Origin: CAZYPB01 sp964649265 | GTDB lineage: Archaea; Micrarchaeota; Micrarchaeia; Burarchaeales; JAKAKT01 | Direction: 5' to 3' | Assembly: GCA_964649265.1 (NCBI GenBank) | Contig: CAZYPB010000014.1 | Span: 1-21,793 of the forward strand | Length of the DNA: 21,793 nt | Shown here: positions 14,284 through 20,626 of the stretch, piece by piece | How positions within the stretch are numbered: position 1 is the stretch's first letter | Layout of the letters: each line of letters begins with the position of its first letter | Notes under the pieces: model-generated | The model's input: the letters and a program-made list of their open reading frames with translations, nothing else | Database searches by the model: none | What the model was told of the DNA's origin: nothing | Translations under genes and position numbers: made by a program

Positions 14284-15804
14284 TCACCCAGAGAAACTAA
14301 TCACTAGATAGTAGTTGTAAGCTGCATGCAGAAGTGTCGCCAGTGCCACGCCTGGCCAGAATCTGTTCCAACTATAACCAACTCCACTTACTGAACTGCA
14401 CAACACATGTATGCCTATTGCAGCAACCCTGAATAGTGTTGCCATTCCTAAAACAGGAACAAGTAGAATGCTCTCACTTACTCCAAAAGAAAGGCCTATT
14501 ATCCCGCCTATCAGTGCTCCCTTCAGGAATCCTTTTGGTTTCATTACATAAACTCCTATTGCCTTTAGAACTTCTTCAACCATTGCAAGTGCAATGAGGA
14601 GTATCGCTATCCTTGTTCCGAAAGTGAATATTATGAATGCGAATACGAAAAGTTGGATTGGAACAGTTAGTGTAAAGGCAACCATCCCCATGGCAACCGC
14701 AGCTTTGTAACCCCTTCCAAGTATGTCTATCATTCCCTCGTAAAGCTGCTTTATTCCAGGTTTTATTGAAAATGCAAATGCCTCCGTAGAAAATGCAGAT
14801 AACGCCAGTATAAGCGCTGACACAGATATCACCATTATTGTTAGAATTGGATACAGTGGGAATGGAGTTGGTTCTGATAGCTGAGTTGCTATGTAGGTTG
14901 CAGGCGATATCTCTGCAAGAACTGCAGTATACGGGAAAACCTTAAGCATCGTTATCAGAAAAAGGACAGTGAATATGATTGTTGAGGATATTGAGGATGC
15001 TAGGGTTGCCTCCTGAACGTTTCTTGATATAGATGATACCAAAGAGTTCATGGTTATCATAAGAAATGCAACGGAGAGAAGTACAAGAAACACTCCAAAT
15101 GGGTTCTGGAAATTAAACCCTGAGATATAGACTATGGACACCCAGATAGCCCCGACTATTGCAACGAAAAGCATGTTCGAAAGTACTTTTGAGATAAGTA
15201 TGCGTTTTCTATCTATTGGTGTTGAGAAAAGGACCTCGAGAACCTTATTCTCTCTATCGTATGCTACGCTTTGTATGATTGGAAGAGTCCAGAGAAATAT
15301 TGGTGAGAACAAAAGTATTGGAGTCAGAAGACCGCGCACAAGATCCTCAAGACCCTCATCGTCGCCGAATTCGTATTTTTTCTCTTTTTCACTTCTAACA
15401 ACCTTATCCACTGCCTCCTTCACTGAAAGCTCAGCCAATATTGAGATCGGTTTGTCGCTTCCTATGAAAACACCGGAAGTGCTATCCACAATATATATGC
15501 CATGGACCTCTCCGGATGACAGCATGTTCTGGGCCGTTCTCAGATCTGTCTTTATTACGTATGCGCTGTGTACGCTCTCAAGTTCTGTTACTGATTGATG
15601 TGGTTCGTTTTCAACAACTGCCACTTTTGCTAGTTTGTTTGATATGGGCATTGCAGATAGAAGATTGCCCTGAGAAAATGAGCTTACCGAGTCTATGAGA
15701 ACTCCTGTAATGAACAAGGTTATTGCAAAACTGATCAGTATTGTTCCAAGGAACCTCCAGTCACCAAAAGATGATTTGAGTTCCTTTAATGCTAGTGGGA
15801 TCAT
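14284..15804 (-). CDS. ABC-2 permease fused to a PrsW-like intramembrane protease domain
   Basis: A 506-residue membrane protein in two parts. Residues 1-340 are an ABC-2/NatB-type permease: TM1 at about 20-38, an extracytoplasmic domain (about 40-155), the coupling loop N-K-V-L-E-V-L-F-S-T-P near 187-197, then further membrane segments. Residues about 365-506 add several hydrophobic helices carrying E410-E411-x-x-K414, F440-G-x-x-E444, H466 and H493-x-x-x-N497. This E-E-x-x-K / F-x-x-x-E / H / H-x-x-x-N set matches the PrsW family of glutamic-type intramembrane proteases, relatives of CPBP/Rce1 enzymes. It differs from CPBP itself, where the second motif is F-x-x-x-H. The start at ATG 15804 has GGTGG upstream and overlaps the ATPase stop (ATGA). 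The fusion suggests that an exported peptide or membrane protein is both cut and transported; this is inference. Confidence 0.88.
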   Translation of the reverse strand: MIPLALKELKSSFGDWRFLGTILISFAITLFITGVLIDSVSSFSQGNLLSAMPISNKLAKVAVVENEPHQSVTELESVHSAYVIKTDLRTAQNMLSSGEVHGIYIVDSTSGVFIGSDKPISILAELSVKEAVDKVVRSEKEKKYEFGDDEGLEDLVRGLLTPILLFSPIFLWTLPIIQSVAYDRENKVLEVLFSTPIDRKRILISKVLSNMLFVAIVGAIWVSIVYISGFNFQNPFGVFLVLLSVAFLMITMNSLVSSISRNVQEATLASSISSTIIFTVLFLITMLKVFPYTAVLAEISPATYIATQLSEPTPFPLYPILTIMVISVSALILALSAFSTEAFAFSIKPGIKQLYEGMIDILGRGYKAAVAMGMVAFTLTVPIQLFVFAFIIFTFGTRIAILLIALAMVEEVLKAIGVYVMKPKGFLKGALIGGIIGLSFGVSESILLVPVLGMATLFRVAAIGIHVLCSSVSGVGYSWNRFWPGVALATLLHAAYNYYLVISFSG

Positions 15805-16691
15805 TCATCCACCTTTCTTGTCGCCTTAACAAAGACATCCTCGAGTGTGGGAGTCACTGTCTCCATTGAGATTATACTGGCACGCGTCTTCTTTGAAGCA
15901 GCCAGTGTTTTTTCTATCCCCTTGTGTATGTTCTTAACTGGGATAAGAACCGTCCTTCCCTTCTTTTGAGCCTTGAGAGCTTTTATGAAAGAAGGTTTGT
16001 CCTCCTCAAGAACAACCCTGAGAAACAACGACTGGCTCATTTTAGTTTTCAGTATCTCTGGTTTTCCTTGGGCTGCGATTTTCCCATGGTTTAATATGAT
16101 TAGGTTATCACATAGGAAATCTGCTTCATCCATGTAGTGTGTACACATCAATATTGTCCTTCCTTCGTCTCTCATCTCCAGAACCTTTTCCCTGAGATCC
16201 CTTGCTGAGGCAGGATCGAGACCCATGGTCGGCTCATCCAGTATAAGCACCTTTGGATCGTTAACTAGAGCTCTTGCAACTGAGAGGCGCTGTCTTAGAC
16301 CTTTGGAATATTCCCCTATTTTTCTTTCAGAATGTCTCTCTAAATTCATAAATTCGAGCAGTTTATCTACATCTGAGGAGTTGCTGTAAAGATTTGAAAA
16401 CAGTTCCAGGTATTCCCTTCCGCTCATGTAGTCATACACCCTCGGCTCTTCAGGGAGATAACCGATAATCTTCCGTATCTCCTCCGCTTTCTTACCTATG
16501 TCCATTCCGAGGATATCTGCATTTCCCGTAGTTGGGCGGAGGATTGTCGAGAGTATTTTGACTATCGTGCTTTTTCCTGCGCCATTAGGGCCAACGATTC
16601 CGAATATCTCCTTATCCTTAACCTGGAAGCTTACTCCAGCCACTGCTTCGAAGTCCCCGAATTTTTTCGTTATATTGTCTACCCGGATCAT
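15801..16691 (-). CDS. ABC transporter ATP-binding protein (NatA-like)
   Basis: A 296-residue cytoplasmic ATPase that powers the two permeases encoded downstream. Walker A is G-P-N-G-A-G-K-S-T at 34-42, the Q-loop region lies near 73-84, Walker B is V-L-I-L-D-E-P at 148-154 and the switch histidine is H185. The signature motif reads Y-S-K-G-L-R-Q-R-L-S (128-137), a substitution of the classical L-S-G-G-Q that is common in the DrrA/NatA-type export ATPases. A C-terminal extension (about 215-296) is also typical of that group. It is the first gene of a tightly overlapping three-gene unit. The ATG at 16691 is about 28 bases from a TATA-like element and has no ribosome site, suggesting a near-leaderless transcript. 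Confidence 0.93.
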   Translation of the reverse strand: MIRVDNITKKFGDFEAVAGVSFQVKDKEIFGIVGPNGAGKSTIVKILSTILRPTTGNADILGMDIGKKAEEIRKIIGYLPEEPRVYDYMSGREYLELFSNLYSNSSDVDKLLEFMNLERHSERKIGEYSKGLRQRLSVARALVNDPKVLILDEPTMGLDPASARDLREKVLEMRDEGRTILMCTHYMDEADFLCDNLIILNHGKIAAQGKPEILKTKMSQSLFLRVVLEEDKPSFIKALKAQKKGRTVLIPVKNIHKGIEKTLAASKKTRASIISMETVTPTLEDVFVKATRKVDE

Positions 16692-16714
16692 ATTAGGATA
16701 TGGCTAAAAAAAGA

Positions 16715-16722
16715 TTATAAAA
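16715..16722. promoter_or_regulatory. Shared TATA region between the ABC operon and the UDP-GlcNAc epimerase gene
   Basis: TTATAAAA on the plus strand lies about 37 bases before the ATG at 16756, leaving a 12-base leader with the GTGGTG ribosome site. Read the other way it is TTTTATAA, about 28 bases before the ATPase start at 16691. One element may serve both directions. Confidence 0.5.
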
Positions 16723-16755
16723 TGATACAATATTCAATGTTAACGTGGTGTGAAA

Positions 16756-17817
16756 ATGAGTGTTGTTACAGTTTTTGGGACAAGGCCTGAGATCATAAAG
16801 ATGTCGCTTCTTGTTCCCCTCTTGGATAAGGAATTTGAACATAGGTTCCTTTTCACGTCCCAACACTATTCCAGAAACATGTCTAAGATATTTTTCGAAG
16901 AACTCGGTGTTAGGGAGCCAGACAGATACCTTGATGTTAAGACATCAGACTACAGCAAACTTCAGAAATCAGTAACCGGAGAGTTAAAAAAAATAAAACC
17001 AACACACGTAATAGTTTACGGGGACACAAATTCCACATTGGCAAGTGCTCTTTCCGGAAAAGAGGTTGGTGCTAGGATAATACACGTTGAGGCCGGTCTT
17101 AGGAGTTTCGATGGGAACATGCCAGAGGAAAGAAACCGGATTGAAACGGATAAAATTTCTTCTTTGCTTCTTGCTCCAACTGAGTTAAACAAACGGTTTA
17201 TTGAAAACGAAGGGATCAGTGGGAAGACTGTTGTTGTCGGAAACACAGTCGTTGATGCGTGTATGAAGTATATTGAGAATGTCAATCAAGACCGTGTTCT
17301 TAATGGGTTCTCCCTTGAAAAAGATGATTACATACTGGTGACTGCACATAGGCAGGAGAATGTGGATAACCCAAGGAATATAGTCAAGATAATAAAGGCT
17401 TTGGGGGATCTTGAAAAGACTGTTCTCTTCCCAATTCACCCAAGAACAAAAAAGCGGATCGCTGATGGGGGGTATACTCTTCCTGAAAACATCAAGATTG
17501 TTGATCCTGCCGGGTATCTGGATTTCTTAGGGCTATTGAAAAACGCTTCACTTGTAATAACGGATTCTGGAGGAGTTCAAGAGGAAGGAATAACACTGAA
17601 AACCCCTTGTCTCACAATAAGAGACTCCACGGAGAGGTGGGAGACCATAGTTGAGGGGGGGAATTTCCTTGTAGGCGTTGAGCCCTCTCTTGTCTCCTAC
17701 TGGACAAGGATGATCCTTGAATCTGATTTGGGAGACAGAATGAGGAACGCTGTAAACCCATACGGAGATGGGCATGCCTCTGAGAAATCCCTTAAAGAGA
17801 TAAAAAAGGAGATCTGA
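16756..17817 (+). CDS. wecB: UDP-N-acetylglucosamine 2-epimerase (non-hydrolysing)
   Basis: A 353-residue GT-B fold enzyme that converts UDP-GlcNAc to UDP-ManNAc, a precursor for surface glycans and archaeal N-glycans. Landmarks: F-G-T-R-P-E-I-I-K near 7-15, Y-G-D-T-N-S-T near 87-93, H-V-E-A-G-L-R-S followed by P-E-E-x-N-R-x-x-T-D (the active-site stretch), T-A-H-R-Q-E-N, D-S-G-G-V-Q-E-E and T-E-R-W-E-T with G-G-N-F-L-V-G. The start is ATG 16756, since GTGGTG just upstream is a better-spaced ribosome site than that for the GTG two codons earlier. Length is slightly short but complete. It ends exactly at the stop of the opposing epimerase. Together with the genes to its right it forms a sugar-nucleotide and glycan locus. 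Confidence 0.94.
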   Translation: MSVVTVFGTRPEIIKMSLLVPLLDKEFEHRFLFTSQHYSRNMSKIFFEELGVREPDRYLDVKTSDYSKLQKSVTGELKKIKPTHVIVYGDTNSTLASALSGKEVGARIIHVEAGLRSFDGNMPEERNRIETDKISSLLLAPTELNKRFIENEGISGKTVVVGNTVVDACMKYIENVNQDRVLNGFSLEKDDYILVTAHRQENVDNPRNIVKIIKALGDLEKTVLFPIHPRTKKRIADGGYTLPENIKIVDPAGYLDFLGLLKNASLVITDSGGVQEEGITLKTPCLTIRDSTERWETIVEGGNFLVGVEPSLVSYWTRMILESDLGDRMRNAVNPYGDGHASEKSLKEIKKEI

Positions 17818-18774
17818 TTATCTACAGAGAAGTTTCTGGTTTGATTTAAACCATCCAACAAATGAGGCTATTCCGTCATCTATGGAAACCTTAGGTGAAT
17901 AATTAAGAAGCCTTCCTGCCTTTTCTATGTCTGCATAGGTATTCTTTACATCTCCTTTCTGATCCGGGAGGTGTTTTATCTTTGCCCTCTTTCCTAAGTT
18001 TTTCTCTATTATTCGAACAAGATCGTTAAGTTTAACTGGATCGGATCTTCCGAGGTTTATTGTCTCGAACCCCATTGGTTTTTTCATTGCTGAAACAGTT
18101 CCATCAATTATGTCATCTATGTATGTATAATCCCTGCTGCTTTTTCCTGTTCCGAACAATGGAATCTGTCTCCCTAGGAAAATGAGTTTTGTGAACTTAT
18201 GTATTGCTAGATCTGGCCTCTGCCTTGGTCCATAGACTGTGAAGAACCTTAAGCAGGTGATTGGAATTCCGTATAGTTTTTGATAGGTTTTACATATCAG
18301 CTCCCCTGCTCTCTTGCTTGCCGCATATGGTGAGACTGGATCCAGAGAAGGATCTGTTTCTGAGAATGGAACGGTTCCGTTTCCATATACGCTTGAAGAT
18401 GAAGCCTGGACTATGTTTTTAACACCGTAATCTCTAGCGCAGTTGAGAACTGAGATTGTCCCTATTGTGTTTGTGTTAAAGTATGACTGGGGGTCTTTTA
18501 TGGATGGTCTTACTCCTGCCTTTGCTGCTAGGTTCACTACGGTATCTGGCTTCTTTTTAAAAACCTCGCGAAGTGATTTCTCGTTTGTTATATCGCATTT
18601 CTTGAAACGGAAGCTTCTTTTTTTAAGTAGATTCTCCATGTTTTTTTTCTTTAATTTTGCAGAGTAAAACTTGTCGAAATTATCTACTCCGAGAACCGTG
18701 TGTCCTTTGGAAACAAGTCTCTCACATAGGTGCGAACCTATGAACCCAGCGCAGCCAGTAACAAGAATTTTCAT
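17818..18774 (-). CDS. NAD-dependent nucleotide-sugar epimerase, UDP-glucuronate 4-epimerase-like
   Basis: A 318-residue extended short-chain dehydrogenase/reductase. The NAD site is G-C-A-G-F-I-G at 7-13 with D31-N-F after beta-2; the catalytic set is S-S-S-V-Y-G at 126-131 and Y150-x-x-x-K154. The stretch A-A-K-A-G-V-R-P-S near 83-91 and R-F-F-T-V-Y-G-P near 176-183 resemble UDP-glucuronate 4-epimerases more than GalE, though UDP-glucose or UDP-GlcNAc 4-epimerase activity is possible. Its ATG overlaps the stop of the upstream glycosyltransferase (ATGA), and GAGGAG is the ribosome site, so the pair is one translational unit. It likely supplies an activated uronic or amino sugar for surface glycan synthesis in which the GT4 enzyme acts. 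Confidence 0.9.
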   Translation of the reverse strand: MKILVTGCAGFIGSHLCERLVSKGHTVLGVDNFDKFYSAKLKKKNMENLLKKRSFRFKKCDITNEKSLREVFKKKPDTVVNLAAKAGVRPSIKDPQSYFNTNTIGTISVLNCARDYGVKNIVQASSSSVYGNGTVPFSETDPSLDPVSPYAASKRAGELICKTYQKLYGIPITCLRFFTVYGPRQRPDLAIHKFTKLIFLGRQIPLFGTGKSSRDYTYIDDIIDGTVSAMKKPMGFETINLGRSDPVKLNDLVRIIEKNLGKRAKIKHLPDQKGDVKNTYADIEKAGRLLNYSPKVSIDDGIASFVGWFKSNQKLLCR

Positions 18775-19898
18775 AATAACTCCTCATATAGCTTAAGGTG
18801 TGCCTCCCCAGTTCTTACGATATCATGATTATCCTTTGAATATTTAAATGCTCTTTGCACAATCTTTTTTCTCTTTTTCTCATCAGACATTAATGAATCG
18901 ATATCTTCCATTAGTCTCGCGGATGATTTTGAAAGAACCCCCACTCCTTTCTCAGTAAGAAGTTTATCTGGGTCCAGATGTAGTGAAACCACTGCTGTCC
19001 CCCTTAACCACGATTGGATGAATGTGTTTGGAAATCCTGCTGAATCAGACGTATCTACAAGTATCTTCGCTTTGGCTATTCTATGGTTAACTTCGTCCTG
19101 TGGTAGGAATCCTGTTACCTCAAGATTATCTGGCTTGCTGTCCCCCATCATCACCCTATTAAAATGCTCATGTTGTTTTATTCCGCCAATCATCTGGAAT
19201 TTATAATTGGGGAGTTTCCTTGCCAGAGAGATGAATTCCTCTGGAAACTTGTAACTTACTGCCCTGCTTACCCAAACAACAGTATTCTCCTTTTCCGGCA
19301 ATTCCTTTGGCAATGGGTGGCCTGATCGGATAATCCTTATGTCCGCTTCCGGGACAAGCTTTAACATTGCCTTCTTTAGGTAATTGGCTGTTGCGATTAT
19401 CACCCTTGCCCTCTCAACTCCGTAAAGATAAAGTCTCTTTTTCAGTATCTTGCGGGAATATCCTTCCCATAGTTTTCCAGTCATTGTACAATCATCTATA
19501 TGAGCAATTGAAAACACGAATGGCTTTTTTCTCTTTTCAGCCCAATTGGCAAAATAACCTGTCACTATGCTTGAGCCCCTCTGATGAACTATGTCAGGTT
19601 GTACTCTATCAAGTATGTTTTCAAAATCAGGTCTCCCGTAAGTATCAAGACAGTTTGAAACAAAGTGTGGGGAAAGGAAAAGAAGATCCTTTTTTGATTT
19701 TCTGAAGCTCCTTGCCGTATGTATGCGTTGTCCATCTATCTGGTCGGGGAACCGCTTTCCCTCATCGTCAACAATATAGTGTGTCTCCCATCCCTTCTTC
19801 TGCAGCTCTTTGCCTATATAGTGAAGCTGTATCTCTGCTCCCCCTATATTCTGGCTTAGTAGAGGATGGCCCATTACATAGTAGCAGACTTTTTTCAT
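18771..19898 (-). CDS. Glycosyltransferase family 4 (GT-B fold)
   Basis: A 375-residue retaining-type transferase with two Rossmann-like halves. The N-terminal G-G-A-E-I-Q-L near 19-25 is the usual acceptor-side motif. The C-terminal donor domain starts near 205 with V-V-W-V-S-R and includes V-T-G-F-L-P near 261-266. In the E-x7-E region the sequence is S-A-G-F-P-N-T-F-I-Q (286-295). The two glutamates usual in GT4 are therefore alanine (A287) and glutamine (Q295). I recall the second change in some subfamilies, but loss of the first is notable. The start at ATG 19898 has GGAGGAG at 19902-19908. It is the first gene of the pair with the epimerase. The donor sugar is unknown; surface or lipid-linked glycan assembly is likely. 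Confidence 0.9.
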   Translation of the reverse strand: MKKVCYYVMGHPLLSQNIGGAEIQLHYIGKELQKKGWETHYIVDDEGKRFPDQIDGQRIHTARSFRKSKKDLLFLSPHFVSNCLDTYGRPDFENILDRVQPDIVHQRGSSIVTGYFANWAEKRKKPFVFSIAHIDDCTMTGKLWEGYSRKILKKRLYLYGVERARVIIATANYLKKAMLKLVPEADIRIIRSGHPLPKELPEKENTVVWVSRAVSYKFPEEFISLARKLPNYKFQMIGGIKQHEHFNRVMMGDSKPDNLEVTGFLPQDEVNHRIAKAKILVDTSDSAGFPNTFIQSWLRGTAVVSLHLDPDKLLTEKGVGVLSKSSARLMEDIDSLMSDEKKRKKIVQRAFKYSKDNHDIVRTGEAHLKLYEELL

Positions 19899-19930
19899 TT
19901 TCTCCTCCTTTGGCTATTGTTTGGCAATGA

Positions 19931-19938
19931 ATATAAAG
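19931..19938 (-). promoter_or_regulatory. TATA box for the GT4-epimerase operon
   Basis: On the minus strand CTTTATAT is centred about 36 bases before the ATG at 19898, giving a leader of about 10 bases that carries the GGAGGAG ribosome site. Confidence 0.5.
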
Positions 19939-19949
19939 TGAGTTACGCA

Positions 19950-19965
19950 CGAAAGAGTTAAATAC
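19950..19965 (+). promoter_or_regulatory. BRE and TATA box for the pilin-like gene pair
   Basis: CGAAAG (19950-19955), a typical purine-rich TFB recognition element, is followed by GTTAAATAC, centred 26 bases before the ATG at 19987. No ribosome site is present, so the mRNA is probably leaderless. Confidence 0.6.
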
Positions 19966-19986
19966 AAAGTTAAACAATGTTAAAAC

Positions 19987-20247
19987 ATGGGGAGTCGTGG
20001 GCAGGTCTCCACGGAGCTTATTATCGTTATAGCGGCCCTTTTAGCAGTAGCTCTGGTTTTAGTTGTTCAGCTACAGAAAACAGCAACAGAATGGAGTAAA
20101 AAGGAGAATGCGATTGATAAAAAGCTATCTTCAGGTGTAGACAAAACTCTTGATGCAGCAACTGTTGGGAAACGGGCAGGAAGCAAATGCTCTAAAGATT
20201 CAGATTGTGAATCGGGCGAATGTATGAATGAGGGCACATGTAAATAA
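19987..20247 (+). CDS. Small secreted protein with class III (pilin-like) signal peptide and Cys-rich tail
   Basis: An 86-residue protein. The N-terminus M-G-S-R-G-Q-V-S-T-E-L-I matches the archaeal class III signal peptide: a short basic leader, cleavage expected between G5 and Q6, then the Q-x-S-x-E motif and a hydrophobic helix (about 11-28). Such proteins are cut by EppA/PibD-like peptidases and assemble into type IV pilus-like filaments through the retained helix. The rest is a charged helical stretch (about 30-65) and a compact tail with C-S-x-D-x-D-C-x-S-G-E-C and a final cysteine, four cysteines in all. The tail resembles short disulfide modules in secreted archaeal proteins. The gene has its own leaderless-type promoter and overlaps the next pilin-like gene by 20 bases. 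It could be a minor pilin or surface adhesin. Confidence 0.85.
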   Translation: MGSRGQVSTELIIVIAALLAVALVLVVQLQKTATEWSKKENAIDKKLSSGVDKTLDAATVGKRAGSKCSKDSDCESGECMNEGTCK

Positions 20248-20626
20248 GTTCCTGTGGGCAAAGGGCCAGGTTTCTCTGGAATTCCTACTTGTAGCTGTAG
20301 CTTTTCTAGCTTTTTTATCTGTCTGGATTTCCCTTGTTTTTACAGTTAAGGATGGAGTTGAGAGGTCCATTGAAATAGAAAGGATAAGAGGAATTGCTTC
20401 GGATGTGCGGAACACTGCCGATGCAGTGTGCATAATGGGTCCTGGGAGTTCAAAAAGCATTGAGATAGAGGATGTTCGCTTAGAATTCAAAGGAAAGGAG
20501 CTTATCGCTCATACTGATTCAGATAAGATACAGTATTCACTAAGGTGTGAATGCGAAGATTATAAGAAATTGGATGGGGAAGTACTCCAAATTACAAATA
20601 TTAGAGGAATACTTAAAGCGAATTAG
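20228..20626 (+). CDS. Pilin-like secreted protein with class III signal peptide
   Basis: A 132-residue protein whose leader contains A-K-G-Q-V-S-L-E-F-L-L-V, a clear class III signal peptide. Cleavage is expected between G13 and Q14, and the hydrophobic assembly helix covers about 19-42. The mature domain (about 45-132) is predicted to be beta-rich and has three cysteines. It is much smaller than an archaellin and lacks archaellin-type N-terminal composition downstream of the helix, so a minor pilin or pseudopilin is likelier. The only plausible in-frame start is ATG 20228, which lies inside the preceding gene (20-base overlap), so translation is probably coupled to it. Its stop overlaps the opposing Cys-rich gene stop by TTAG. 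No pilus ATPase or platform gene is present in the window. Confidence 0.83.
   Translation: MRAHVNKFLWAKGQVSLEFLLVAVAFLAFLSVWISLVFTVKDGVERSIEIERIRGIASDVRNTADAVCIMGPGSSKSIEIEDVRLEFKGKELIAHTDSDKIQYSLRCECEDYKKLDGEVLQITNIRGILKAN

Noticed and set aside
14640..15804. Sequencing error or frameshift joining two separate genes, permease and protease
   Set aside because: The frame is continuous, with no internal ribosome site or overlapping stop at the join near residue 350, unlike the clear overlaps at both ends of the gene.
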